Assembly: GCF_000730605.1 (NCBI RefSeq)
Contig: NZ_BBIS01000017.1
Location: forward strand, 62,001-126,000
From: Pseudomonas monteilii NBRC 103158 = DSM 14164
GTDB lineage: Bacteria > Pseudomonadota > Gammaproteobacteria > Pseudomonadales > Pseudomonadaceae
Direction of reading: 5' to 3'
DNA length: 64,000 nt
Shown: piece by piece, positions 1 to 9,015 of the stretch
Numbering within the stretch: position 1 is the stretch's first letter
Layout of the letters: every line of letters starts with the position of its first letter
Made by a program: the position numbers and the translations under genes
The notes under the pieces: model-generated
The model's database searches: none
The model's input: the letters and a program-made list of their open reading frames with translations, nothing else
Told to the model about the DNA's origin: nothing

Positions 1-287
1 TCAACCGTGTGTGTGCCTTGCTGGACGAACTGCGCCCGCGCGCCGACGGCAAGCCTTACGCCGAACAGATCACCTACGTGACCGATCGCCCCGGGCATGA
101 CCGCCGTTATGCCATCGACGCCCGCAAGCTGGAACGCGAGCTGGGCTGGAAACCCGCTGAAACCTTCGAAACCGGTATTCGCAAAACCGTTGCCTGGTAC
201 CTCGACAACCAGGAATGGGTGCAAAACGTACAGTCTGGCAGCTACCGCGAGTGGGTTGAAAAGAACTACGCAGGGCGCTCGGCATGA
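1..287 (+). CDS. rfbB: dTDP-glucose 4,6-dehydratase, C-terminal part (cut by window edge)
   Basis: Only the last 95 or so residues are present; the reading frame is open from base 3 and no start is visible. The segment with [16 protein letters not shown] and [13 protein letters not shown] is typical of the C-terminal substrate-binding part of RmlB/RfbB. The enzyme is a cytoplasmic NAD-dependent SDR that converts dTDP-glucose to dTDP-4-keto-6-deoxyglucose, the second step to dTDP-rhamnose. Its stop overlaps the start of rfbD in an ATGA, so the genes are translationally coupled. The catalytic Rossmann part lies outside the window. Confidence 0.95.
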   Translation, partial: NRVCALLDELRPRADGKPYAEQITYVTDRPGHDRRYAIDARKLERELGWKPAETFETGIRKTVAWYLDNQEWVQNVQSGSYREWVEKNYAGRSA

Positions 288-1180
288 AAATTCTGCTACT
301 GGGCAAGGACGGCCAGGTAGGTTGGGAGCTGCAACGCAGCCTGGCCCCGCTGGGCCAGGTGCTGGCGCTGAACAGCCGCAGCCAGTTGCACTGCGGCGAC
401 CTGGCCAACCTGCCAGGTCTGGCCGAAACCGTGCGTACCTATGCCCCCGATGTGATCGTTAACGCCGCTGCCTACACCGCCGTCGACAAGGCAGAAAGCG
501 AGCGCGAGCTAGCCTTCAAGGTAAACGCCGAGGCCGTGGGTGTGCTCGCCCGTGCTGCCGCCGACTGCGGCGCACTGCTGGTGCATTACTCCACCGACTA
601 CGTATTCCCGGGGCTGGGCGCCCAGGCCTGGCGCGAAGACGACACTGTCGGCCCGCTGAATACCTACGGCGCAAGCAAGCTGGCGGGCGAGCAAGCCATC
701 CGGGCTGCCGCCTGCCAGCACCTGATCTTCCGTACCTGCTGGGTGTATGCCGCCCGCGGCAACAACTTTGCCAAGACCATGCTACGCCTGGCTGCCGAAC
801 GCGACAGCCTGGGTGTGATCGACGATCAGTTCGGCGCCCCCACTGGCGCCGAATTGATCGCCGACATTACCGCACACGCCATTACCGCCACCCGAGCCAA
901 TCCGGCTTTGGTTGGCCTGTATCACCTGGCGGCCGGTGGCGAGACCACCTGGTGCGGCTACGCCCGCTACGTGCTGGAACAGTCAGCAGCCCAAGGCGTG
1001 GCATTGAAAGCCCACGCCGAACAGGTCAACCCGTTGACCACGGATGCCTATCCGACCCCGGCCAAGCGACCGGCTAACTCGCGTCTTGATACCAACAAAC
1101 TACAGAAGGCTTTTGCCCTGACTCTGCCAGACTGGCGCCAGGGAGTGGCCCGCATGCTCAAGGAAATTCACGAGAAATGA
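284..1180 (+). CDS. rfbD: dTDP-4-dehydrorhamnose reductase
   Basis: 298 residues, the usual length of RmlD. It reduces dTDP-4-keto-L-rhamnose to dTDP-L-rhamnose, the last step of the pathway. Visible features are an N-terminal nucleotide-binding loop (GKDGQVG, residues 7-13), the STDYVF segment near residue 103 and the catalytic YxxxK at Tyr128-Lys132 (YGASK). It overlaps rfbB and rfbA by 4 bp on either side (ATGA), so the three genes form one operon. The enzyme normally acts on the product of RmlC, whose gene is not in this window. Confidence 0.97.
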   Translation: MKILLLGKDGQVGWELQRSLAPLGQVLALNSRSQLHCGDLANLPGLAETVRTYAPDVIVNAAAYTAVDKAESERELAFKVNAEAVGVLARAAADCGALLVHYSTDYVFPGLGAQAWREDDTVGPLNTYGASKLAGEQAIRAAACQHLIFRTCWVYAARGNNFAKTMLRLAAERDSLGVIDDQFGAPTGAELIADITAHAITATRANPALVGLYHLAAGGETTWCGYARYVLEQSAAQGVALKAHAEQVNPLTTDAYPTPAKRPANSRLDTNKLQKAFALTLPDWRQGVARMLKEIHEK

Positions 1181-2067
1181 CCACTATGAAGCGTAAAGGC
1201 ATCATTCTGGCGGGCGGGTCGGGTACCCGCCTGCACCCAGCGACCCTGGCAATTTCCAAGCAGCTGCTACCGGTGTACGACAAACCGATGATCTACTACC
1301 CGCTGACCACGCTGATGCTGGCGGGCATTCAGGACATCCTGATCATCTCCACCCCGCAAGACACCCCCCGCTTCGAGCAACTGCTGGGCGACGGCCATCA
1401 GTGGGGCATCAACATCACCTACGCCGTGCAGGCCTCGCCAGACGGTTTGGCACAAGCCTTCCTGATTGGTGAAGACTTCATCGGCAACGACCTGTCGGCG
1501 CTGGTGTTGGGCGACAACATCTATTACGGCCACGACTTCCAGCAGTTGCTGCGCAATGCCATGGGCCGTGACGAAGGCGCCAGCGTGTTTGCCTACCATG
1601 TGCATGACCCCGAGCGTTATGGCGTGGTTGAGTTCGATGACAAGGGCAAGGCAATCAGCCTAGAAGAAAAACCTGCCAAGCCGAAGTCCAGCTATGCCGT
1701 GACCGGGTTGTATTTCTACGACAAGGACGTGGTCGAGATTGCCAAAGGCATCAAGCCGTCTGCGCGGGGTGAACTGGAGATTACCGATCTGAACCGGGTG
1801 TACCTGGAGCAGAACCGGCTGTCGGTGGAGATCATGGGGCGCGGGTATGCCTGGCTGGATACCGGGACGCACGATTCGTTGCTGGAGGCTAGCGGGTACA
1901 TCGCCACGATTGAGCGGCGGCAGGGGCTGAAGGTGGCTTGCCCGGAAGAGGTGGCGTACAGGCAGGGGTGGATTGGGGCAGAGCAGCTGTTGAAGCTGGC
2001 TGAGCCGTTGGCCAAGAATGGGTATGGGCAGTATTTGAAGCGTTTGGTGGGGGATAGGGTTTATTGA
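1177..2067 (+). CDS. rfbA: glucose-1-phosphate thymidylyltransferase
   Basis: 296 residues, as expected for RmlA. It makes dTDP-glucose from dTTP and glucose-1-phosphate, the first and feedback-regulated step to dTDP-rhamnose. The nucleotidyltransferase signature GGSGTRL is at residues 13-19, and EKPAKPKS and [14 protein letters not shown] follow in the usual order. ATGA overlap with rfbD. The start at 1177 gives MTTMKRK; a start at the second Met is equally possible. It is the last intact gene of the rfb operon. The space after it, where rfbC would be expected, holds insertion-sequence remains. Confidence 0.97.
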   Translation: MTTMKRKGIILAGGSGTRLHPATLAISKQLLPVYDKPMIYYPLTTLMLAGIQDILIISTPQDTPRFEQLLGDGHQWGINITYAVQASPDGLAQAFLIGEDFIGNDLSALVLGDNIYYGHDFQQLLRNAMGRDEGASVFAYHVHDPERYGVVEFDDKGKAISLEEKPAKPKSSYAVTGLYFYDKDVVEIAKGIKPSARGELEITDLNRVYLEQNRLSVEIMGRGYAWLDTGTHDSLLEASGYIATIERRQGLKVACPEEVAYRQGWIGAEQLLKLAEPLAKNGYGQYLKRLVGDRVY

Positions 2068-2139
2068 ATCAGGCCTTGAGCCTTATCTGACTATGGGAAA
2101 TTGACGGTGAAGTATGAGCTGCATACTCGCCTTCATCAT

Positions 2140-2345
2140 CTGCATCTTTGTCTGATGCATTTTAGGATCACGCTTGGCTTTCTTGGTCTTGGTCGAACTG
2201 GACGCCCCTTGGGGTAGTGCAGTTCGATTAACGCAACCAGCCCGCTCCAAGGACCAATCGGTCTCACATCGGCTAAAATGCTCTCGTGGCGGGGCTGCTT
2301 GCGTTTACCAGCGTACTTAAACCTGGAAAACTCATCCGTATCCAC
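2140..2345 (-). pseudogene. remnant of an IS5-group transposase (second element)
   Basis: Read leftwards from a GTG at 2345, the first frame gives FKYAGKRKQPRHES and then GPWSGLVALIELHYPK, which match the N-terminus of IS5-group DDE transposases. Just after HYPK (about 2207) another frame gives SSTKTKKAKRDPKMHQT, which corresponds to the SSTKNKxGKRDPEMHQT block of the same family. In intact proteins that block lies well over 100 residues further on. So the middle of the gene has been deleted and the reading frame is lost. The catalytic DDE core and C-terminus are absent. Assignment is by recognition of family motifs only. Confidence 0.6.
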
Positions 2346-2415
2346 GACTGCGGGACGATCCAGAATGGCCTGGCGCGAATTCGAAGGTCAAGAAGCACGG
2401 TTCAAAATATCCTAG

Positions 2416-3358
2416 GTTCTGTACGAAATCCGGGGAAACCCAATCGGCGCCCCTCGGAAGCTGAAATTCTGTAGGGTTCCCACCATCTACGGAAAGGAAT
2501 TCTGTGATGGCAAAGCGTTACGAACTCTCGGATGAGGCCTAGATTGTGGTTGCTGTCTCTTCACTGAATCCCATGGTCGGGGGCGACCCCGGCTGAACGA
2601 CCGCCTGATGCTCGATGGCGTGCTCTTGGTGCTTTGCTCGGGTGCTGCGTGGCGAGACATGCCCGAGCGCTTTGGCCCGTGGTCAACGGTGTATCAACGC
2701 TTTCGGGGTTGGCGAAACCAGGGGACTTTGGATCAGATGCTTAAACGCTTGCACCTGAGATTGAATGAGCAAGGCTTGATCGATTTGCAAACTTGGATGA
2801 TCGACTCAACCGCTGTACGCGCAACCCGAGCCTCTTCTGGCGTCGGGAAAAAAGGGGGCCTGACGAGCCTGCCGATCACGCTCTAGGCCGCAGTCGCGGT
2901 GGCCTGACAACCAAGATTCACATGCTCTGCGACGCCAATGGGACACCGTTGCGCTTCCTCCTCTCTGGCGGTCAAACCAGTGACATCAGCTACGCGCAAC
3001 CACTGCTGGACGAAGTCAGCATTCCATCAAACCAACGTGGCCGCCCGCGTAAACGCTGCAAGTGGTTGCTTGCCGACAAGGGCTACGACGCCGAAGCACT
3101 GCGCCGCTACTGCGACCAATATCGAATGCAACCCGTCATTCCGATGCGCTCAATGAAGCGCAAACCCAAGCCTGGCTTACCCAGACTGTTTGATCGGCCC
3201 AAATACCGACAGCGCAACATCATCGAGCGCATGTTTGGTTGGCTGAAAGAGAACCGCCGCATCGTGACGCGCTTCGACAAGCTCGCGAAAAGCTACGCCG
3301 CCATGGTTTCACTGGCGTGTTCCATGCGGTGTTTGCGACATCTCTTTTCGTAGAGAGC
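2416..3358 (+). mobile_element. IS5-family (IS427-like) insertion sequence, about 943 bp
   Basis: Terminal inverted repeats are visible: GTTCTGTACGAAA at 2416-2428 on the left and GCTCTCTACGAAA read leftwards from 3358 on the right (11 of 13 identical). Both ends are flanked by CTAG (2412-2415 and 3359-3362), which fits a 4-bp target duplication. The size fits the IS427 group. The transposase inside has lesions near its N-terminus, so the copy is probably dead unless mobilised in trans. The exact ends are inferred from the repeats, not from a reference copy. Confidence 0.8.
2507..3353 (+). pseudogene. IS5-family transposase, interrupted
   Basis: The N-terminus MAKRYELSDEA (frame from 2507) ends at a TAG (2540-2542) where family members have Trp. 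The protein resumes in another frame as GRGRPRLNDRLMLDGVL before 2608. A second frame change is at the A6G5 run 2848-2858: the first part ends as SGVGKKGG, the rest (EKRGPDEPADHALGRSRGGL to the end) is in the -1 frame. Related elements carry a frame change at this same place, so it may be natural recoding. The early stop plus frame loss are real damage. The DDE-region landmarks TTKIHMLCD, LLADKGYDAEA and RQRNIIERMFGWLKENRR are intact. Confidence 0.85.
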
Positions 3359-4438
3359 CTAGAAACTCAACGGTCTCACGGTACATTTGCAAGAAGCTTT
3401 TTCACCTAAAGAGTCCTGATAGAAAGCCATTACGGTCAACTCTCCAGGTGTTTCAGGAATAGGGAAGCGAGCATCTGGCAAGCCTTCATACCAACGAACG
3501 TCATGTCGTTCGCCATTGACTAGTAAGTAAAATGCGAATTCGCCACTCTGGTGTATTCTTCCATCTACTACCAACGAGCAGTGCGCAAAAATACCACTCT
3601 CGGACTTGCATGCGGCGACGGTAATAGTTGCACCTTCAGAGATAAGCAGCGATTTCTTCGGTGTAGTGTTTTCGCGTAGTAAATCCTTGCTGCTGTGCTC
3701 AGGTCCTATTGCGTCCAATTGTGCGAGAGCTGCTTTATAATATTGCTCGCTATAGTGGAACGGGGAGGCGCCCCAGCGGTGATGTTCATCTGATGTTAAG
3801 AGCTGTACTGGGAAATGTAGGAACTGATGTTTGGAGAGCTTCTTTTCCAGTTCCTTGTACATCCAGTCCAGCTCTTGGTTGGCCTTTTCAACCGCAGCTA
3901 AAGAAACTGGAAAAATCGTATCGCTTGAATTTTCAAAGCGTGAAGCCCAATAGACTTTATTGACAATCAGGCGGTCAAGCTTATTATGGAACTCTAGGAC
4001 TGACAGAAATTTGTGCATCCCTTCAACCCAAAGAGCTCGCCGCTCAGATGACCCTGGTTTGATTAATTTGAAACCATGGACGCTGCTGTCGGTCAGTAAG
4101 CCGCTCTCGGCTAATTCACTAGAATTTGTAATGATTTGCCCTGATGGTAGAGCTACAAGATCAAACCTTTCGTCGATCAAATCGATCAGTATTATGTCGG
4201 CGTTCTGAAATACTTCTGGCTGTGTAAGAATTTTTTTGGAGAAATCGCATGCAACCATTCGCCGCCTGAATGCAGAAGGTATACGGCTTAGTGCGTCTTC
4301 ATTTTCGTATGGGGCACTGCTTAGCGAAGCCATTGAAGATCTTGCAAAGTAATCCGTTAACTTAAATGATCGGCTGTCCTCTAGGTTAAATATGTCTCTA
4401 GATACACAACTGCCGTAAATAGTTAAGTTCTTGGTCAC
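3359..4438 (-). CDS. DUF6270 (SGNH-hydrolase-like) protein
   Basis: 359 residues. The N-terminus IYGSCVSRDIF and the block DIILIDLIDERFDL match the DUF6270 family, which is common in capsule and O-antigen loci and looks like a modified SGNH esterase/acyltransferase fold (Ser in GSC; WGASPFHYSEQYY as a possible C-terminal His block). Its biochemical role is not established. After about residue 250 there is an extra beta-rich C-terminal part. A second DUF6270 domain is in the fusion protein at 11263-12960. The stop codon TAG lies inside the CTAG at 3359-3362 next to the insertion sequence, yet would be the same without it. Codon use is more AT-rich than in the flanks. Confidence 0.75.
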   Translation of the reverse strand: MTKNLTIYGSCVSRDIFNLEDSRSFKLTDYFARSSMASLSSAPYENEDALSRIPSAFRRRMVACDFSKKILTQPEVFQNADIILIDLIDERFDLVALPSGQIITNSSELAESGLLTDSSVHGFKLIKPGSSERRALWVEGMHKFLSVLEFHNKLDRLIVNKVYWASRFENSSDTIFPVSLAAVEKANQELDWMYKELEKKLSKHQFLHFPVQLLTSDEHHRWGASPFHYSEQYYKAALAQLDAIGPEHSSKDLLRENTTPKKSLLISEGATITVAACKSESGIFAHCSLVVDGRIHQSGEFAFYLLVNGERHDVRWYEGLPDARFPIPETPGELTVMAFYQDSLGEKASCKCTVRPLSF

Positions 4439-5201
4439 TATCTTCTTCAGCCTTTTTATTCTTGCTTCACATAAATGGGTGTGGGTCCTGTTCCCTCAGG
4501 CCTTGGGTTCGCTCCGCGCCCGCTGTGGAGGAAAGCTTGGCAGTATCCAAGATGTCGAATAGCGGCAGCGGACTCTCATTATCCATAGAAGGCATAGGAA
4601 TGCAACGCAGGTCCTCCGATCAGCTACCCATTTTTCTGCGCAGACATCCAACAGCAGTGATTATTGGATCCAATACTGGTTAAGTTTGAACCAATTGGTA
4701 TCGAAATTGTCGATTTGTGCAATTTTGATCCGGGAACATCGTCTGATGGAGGTGTGAGCGTATGCAAAAATGTGAGGTTCATCACATTAAAGGGCTGTGG
4801 TGCGAGACCCGCTTGAAGCGCCACATCGAACAGTAATACAAGGCAGATTGTTTATGTGCTTTAGTGGGTTAAGTTGAAGGTTGCGACTGGTGTTAGGGCT
4901 AATTTACTATCGTTAATTTGGATTTTGATGGAGATAAAGGTCAGCTGTTTCTGCCAGGTGTTTTCTATGTGCATTTAGTTTGTGTCGATAAGCTTCCTCA
5001 AATTTTTCTGGTGCTTTCAAAGAGCCATTTGCGTGGATGCGCCACGCACTGAGCGCCTATTCGCAGCCGTCCTCTGTGGAAGATTAAGAAGCGCCCCTGC
5101 CTTGGAGCAGCACACTCAATTACAGGTCTAAGCGCCCCGCAACCTACTGATCAGGTGGGGTTCATGGAGCGCTTAAAATACACTTACCTTTACCGTCGTA
5201 T
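4439..5201 (-). other. 763-bp gap with possible gene fragments
   Basis: No intact gene. On the minus strand two short stretches read like decayed coding sequence. One, about 4473-4623, reads SEDLRCIPMPSMDNESP then PLFDILDTAKLSS and ends PHPFM-stop. The other, about 4912-5057, reads WRIHANGSLKAPEKFEEAY then RHKLNAHRKHLAETADLYL and a stop. Each is preceded at once by an in-frame stop. I recognise neither family. The gap may be the wreck of one or two genes of the polysaccharide operon, or a long untranslated leader for the DUF6270 gene. Confidence 0.35.
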
Positions 5202-6428
5202 TTAGGCTTGCGACGGGTGCTGTTGATCGGCTTCCTTTTTCAGGGATTTAGATTTACTGTGCAGTAAAAGAGAGGAGAGCTTATTTTCTAAAGTAATAGC
5301 AGGTAAGTCAATTTTCAAATGGAAGAAATAGGAGGCGATAAGGGTTAGGGCTATTGTTGTGCTCAATGTCAATATCATGGCGGAAAAATTCATGCCGAAA
5401 TGCTTGGTGAAAAACTGAGCGACGATAACCAGGATGAAGGTGTGCAGCAGGTAGAGAGAGAACGAGAGCTTGCCGAGCCACTTCATTGGCGTACAGTCCA
5501 AAACTGCGAATGTGCGTTGTGAGTACAATACGCTGAGTAGAATGATCAAGCCTCCGAATGCTGGCATAATCAACAGCCATGAAGGCTGATAGCCTGTAAC
5601 GTTGGACAACGAACGAGTTATATCGCTGAGCAATGCATAAGAAGCGCTCGCAGAGTGAAAGCCCGCCAAGTACAGCCCAACGAGCAGGCCTATCAAACAG
5701 GTCGCAGTTCTCATGCCGCTGGTTTTTTCCTCACTGAATCGGAATGTGATTAGCATTGAACCGAGGAAAAATAGCGACGTATACATGGCCGTTTTGTTCG
5801 TTGATGCAGAAAGTGTTAGGAACGCTGCGATACAAAAAATACGGTATACAAAGGGGTTTCCGCCAAAGAGTGCGTATGTTGCAAAGATGGCGAAGGACCC
5901 AATGAGTTCTATCTGGATGGTCCAGAGTACATAGTTGTAGCGGCTGTCCCCTAAAGCTAATGCGCCATAAGTAGCGTCGCGAATAGCACCGTCCCATGTT
6001 GCGTTGAATAGATAGGGCGTTGAAAGTACTGGGGGCGGACTGACATCCGGAGCCTCGTAAACGCCAAGCTTCATCAGGGCGCATCCGATAAGCACAGACG
6101 CGGCGACCGGCACGCCTAGACGGATATAGCGTTTAATTGAGGCTTTGCGAATAGAGCCAAGCACATCGGCGTGCCGTGAAATGCTATAGGTAAGCACCAG
6201 GCCGCTTAAAATAAAAAACATTGATACAGAGAAGCCACCGCGGTAGAAGAAAGAGAATGGGCTGTCAAACCATTCGATTCCGTCTAGCGGGCGGCCCTTA
6301 GTCCGTAGGCCCAGGTGCATCGCTGGGTAGTACCAGAACAGCGCATGGGAAAAAATCACGATCACGGCGGCAATGCCGCGAATCCCATCCAGCTTGGACA
6401 GACTCATTTTATGAAGTCCGCTTATCAT
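5202..6428 (-). CDS. acyltransferase family 3 (OafA/NodX-like) membrane protein
   Basis: Up to 408 residues. N-terminal LDGIRGIAAVIVIFSHALFW with His28 is the signature of acyltransferase 3 proteins, which move acyl groups (often acetyl) from a cytoplasmic donor to sugars on the membrane. About ten hydrophobic segments follow; the SMFFILSGLVLTYS and LGKLSFSLYLLHTFILV blocks are typical. In this locus it probably acylates the polysaccharide or its lipid-linked unit. The start at residue 8 (MSLSKLDG, base 6407) is as likely as the one given; neither has a strong Shine-Dalgarno. It lies about 100 bp after the glycosyltransferase gene in the same direction. Confidence 0.88.
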   Translation of the reverse strand: MISGLHKMSLSKLDGIRGIAAVIVIFSHALFWYYPAMHLGLRTKGRPLDGIEWFDSPFSFFYRGGFSVSMFFILSGLVLTYSISRHADVLGSIRKASIKRYIRLGVPVAASVLIGCALMKLGVYEAPDVSPPPVLSTPYLFNATWDGAIRDATYGALALGDSRYNYVLWTIQIELIGSFAIFATYALFGGNPFVYRIFCIAAFLTLSASTNKTAMYTSLFFLGSMLITFRFSEEKTSGMRTATCLIGLLVGLYLAGFHSASASYALLSDITRSLSNVTGYQPSWLLIMPAFGGLIILLSVLYSQRTFAVLDCTPMKWLGKLSFSLYLLHTFILVIVAQFFTKHFGMNFSAMILTLSTTIALTLIASYFFHLKIDLPAITLENKLSSLLLHSKSKSLKKEADQQHPSQA

Positions 6429-6529
6429 TTTCTTATGTCAATCCTGTGGTTATGCTCAGGTAGCGATCAGTTTGGATACCTTGGGGATGAAATCAAAGGC
6501 GATACCCTTTTGTCGGCGTCCGCCAGAAG

Positions 6530-7771
6530 TCAGTGACTTTCGGGCAACGTACTCAGGCTTCGGCGTGATGAGCGGGCAAGGTATTTTGGGGAAATTTGCA
6601 GGATATCCTGCGCCATTTTCTTCTTGATAGAACGGCGTGAGAATTGTTGCACAAATTCAAGGCGGGATGTCTTCTGAATCTCCAACCGCTGGAATGCCTG
6701 AATGGCCGACTCGATATCGCAGGGCGGGAACAATGCTACGTTCTTGATTCGTTTCTGCGCGAATCGGCCAGCGTAGCCTGACAAACCACCCCAGATTGGC
6801 TTGTCAGTCGCGGCATACTCGAAAAGCTTGGAGGGTAACACGCGGCGAAATGCCTTGAGGTTGTTTAGATGTAGAAATAGAACATCAGCTTGACAATAAA
6901 TACGCAGCAACTGATCGCGCCTCATCGGTGGCGATATGCGCACGTTGTCCACCTCGGCATGTTCTAGTGATTCGTTCAAGGCTTCTAGGGCACTGCCGGC
7001 GCCTATCAGATGAAATTCAACTTTATCGGCCAAACGTTTGGCCAGCTCTGGAAGAATCTGATGGAGCCCTTGCCCTGTACCTATGTTTCCGGCGTAGACC
7101 ACTTGCAACCGCTGTGTGCGCCTTTGGGGAACTGACAGCTGGGGAACCTCAGAGTGCTCGATGAATAGATCATCAACGCCATTGGTATAAAGCGTGAACT
7201 CACGTCCAGGATAGCGGGTCGTAAAGTAGGGTAAGAAGCCTGGGGAAATCAGGTTGACTTTCGTCGCTTGGTTGACAGTCCATCGTTCTATCGGAGAAAA
7301 GATTGATGCCGCCAACAGGCCCCAGCGTGAAGGTAATAGTTCGCGCAAAGTGTCGACCAAGATATCGCGAATGTCGAGATAGAGTCCACAACCGTTGCGT
7401 TTTGCGATCAGGGCACCCAGAGAAGCTGTCATTAGTCTTGATGATGTAGCAAAAACAAGGTCGTACTTTTTTTTACGGGTAATTTTAAGCGCATTCAACG
7501 CGAAGCTGGCGAATGCCTGCGCTTGGTCCCTGATACCACTGCGATGTGCAGGCACATCAATCCGTCTGATTGTCAGCAATGGCAACCGCTCAATGCTTAC
7601 CGCGTTTGCAGTGAAAGAGTGGTAGCGGTTCGGTTGGGTGGTAACAAGCTCAATTTCCACTTGGTCGCCAAGTTCGGCACAAAGTGCATTGACAAGCGCT
7701 TCCGCACGGAATGAACCTGCAGAAAGGTCCGGTGGATAGTAAAAACTCAGCAGGAGGATCCGCGTCGTCAT
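6530..7771 (-). CDS. glycosyltransferase family 4
   Basis: 413 residues, GT-B fold. The N-terminal part begins ILLLSFYYPPDLSAGSFRAE, as in WbuB-like enzymes. The C-terminal donor-binding part has VVYAGNIGTGQGL (near residue 225), FHLIGAGSA and PSKLFEYAATDKPI, the usual nucleotide-sugar site with the E of the EX7E motif. It should act on the cytoplasmic face of the inner membrane and add one sugar to the growing repeat unit. Donor and acceptor cannot be read from sequence. Its start overlaps the stop of the next upstream gene (ATGA at 7768-7771), so the two glycosyltransferases are coupled. Confidence 0.9.
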   Translation of the reverse strand: MTTRILLLSFYYPPDLSAGSFRAEALVNALCAELGDQVEIELVTTQPNRYHSFTANAVSIERLPLLTIRRIDVPAHRSGIRDQAQAFASFALNALKITRKKKYDLVFATSSRLMTASLGALIAKRNGCGLYLDIRDILVDTLRELLPSRWGLLAASIFSPIERWTVNQATKVNLISPGFLPYFTTRYPGREFTLYTNGVDDLFIEHSEVPQLSVPQRRTQRLQVVYAGNIGTGQGLHQILPELAKRLADKVEFHLIGAGSALEALNESLEHAEVDNVRISPPMRRDQLLRIYCQADVLFLHLNNLKAFRRVLPSKLFEYAATDKPIWGGLSGYAGRFAQKRIKNVALFPPCDIESAIQAFQRLEIQKTSRLEFVQQFSRRSIKKKMAQDILQISPKYLARSSRRSLSTLPESH

Positions 7772-9015
7772 GATCTTGCCTGCGATGAGTGCGGTGCAGA
7801 AGAGAGAACCTGTTGGTACAAATCTACCAGCCGCGACTCCTGCTGCTCCCAGTTCAATGTGGCAGCAGTCGAGCTTGCATTTTGCGCATAAGCCTCACGC
7901 AAGTTGGCATCCGAGACCAAAACGTTAAGGGCATGTGCAAGGCTTGTTGGGTCATCAGATGGAACAAGTAGACCTACGTCATGTCTGCGCACGATCCGGC
8001 GGATTTCCGGGAAATCTGTTGCCACCACAGGCAAGCCGGCAATTATATATTCAAACAATTTATTCGAGTCTGTGGTGTAGTGGTTAAGGCATGTATTCTC
8101 GATAGGTTGTACACCGATATCTGCGGAGGCCGTATAGCTCGGGAGTTCTGACAGCGGGACCGTCGGTATGATGCGCACTCGGTCTTGTAGCTCAAGTTCT
8201 TCAATAAGTTGGTTCAGATTGTGGGCAAGGCGGCCCCCCCCGATGAGCACGAAATAGGCATCTGGTACCTTTGCAGTGGTACGAATAAGCTTCTCGAGCC
8301 CACGACCTTGTTGCAGACCTCCTTGGTAAATAACGATCGGCCATGGCTCAGTAAGCCCAAGTTCCTCACGAATCCTGTTTGTGGGGGCGCAGCGTGTTAA
8401 CCGTGGCCGGTTCTGTAATACTGTCGGGCGTTTGACGTGATATGCCCTGGCAAAATACTTGGCGCGAGCATCCGTGGTAGTGATAGTGCCATCTGCCGCC
8501 GGCATCAGTCGTTTCTCAACCATACCCACCAACCGGCGGAAGCTATCGTAACCTTCTCGGCTGGTGCTGATTTCATGTGCGTCATAGACCAAGCGAGCGC
8601 GGCTGATGCGAGAAGCCAACCAAGCAGTTGGTAGTGTGTTTACGTCGTGAGAGTGCACCACACTTGCTCCATAGCGGACCATGTGCACGAGCAGGGCTGT
8701 GTGAGTCCAGGCACGGGCGATGAGACGCAACACTTGATGCCTGATACCCAGTTTGCCAATAGGTCCCTGATTTTTACCGGCTTGGGGGGGCAACGTGGAA
8801 GTAATTTTGCGTTTACGCATTCGCCATAGCGGGCTGCGCGCCACACGAAAGACTTCAACTCCGTCTTCGAGGCGCTCTTGCTGCGGTGTGATACCAGGCG
8901 TGTGCAAGGCGAAAACACGGACTTGATATCCTGCATGTTGCAATGTCTGGGCCTCTTTGAGCACTCGGGCGTCATTAAGGAACTCATTCCAGACGATCAT
9001 TGCGATTTTTTTCAT
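7768..9015 (-). CDS. glycosyltransferase family 4
   Basis: 415 residues, GT-B fold. The N-terminus reads IAMIVWNEFLNDARVLKEAQ. SVVHSHDVNTLPTAWLAS and RLVYDAHEI are acceptor-domain landmarks. The donor domain has IVIYQGGLQQGRGLEKL, FVLIGGG and NKLFEYIIAGLPVVATDFPE (EX7E region). Probably a cytoplasmic or membrane-associated sugar transferase of the polysaccharide pathway. 4-bp overlaps on both sides, with the membrane-protein gene upstream and the second GT4 gene downstream, make this a tightly coupled trio. Sugar specificity unknown. Confidence 0.92.
   Translation of the reverse strand: MKKIAMIVWNEFLNDARVLKEAQTLQHAGYQVRVFALHTPGITPQQERLEDGVEVFRVARSPLWRMRKRKITSTLPPQAGKNQGPIGKLGIRHQVLRLIARAWTHTALLVHMVRYGASVVHSHDVNTLPTAWLASRISRARLVYDAHEISTSREGYDSFRRLVGMVEKRLMPAADGTITTTDARAKYFARAYHVKRPTVLQNRPRLTRCAPTNRIREELGLTEPWPIVIYQGGLQQGRGLEKLIRTTAKVPDAYFVLIGGGRLAHNLNQLIEELELQDRVRIIPTVPLSELPSYTASADIGVQPIENTCLNHYTTDSNKLFEYIIAGLPVVATDFPEIRRIVRRHDVGLLVPSDDPTSLAHALNVLVSDANLREAYAQNASSTAATLNWEQQESRLVDLYQQVLSSAPHSSQARS

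Noticed and set aside
3359..3370. The DUF6270 gene as truncated by the insertion sequence
   Set aside because: Joining the two CTAG flanks restores the same TAG stop, so the end is native.
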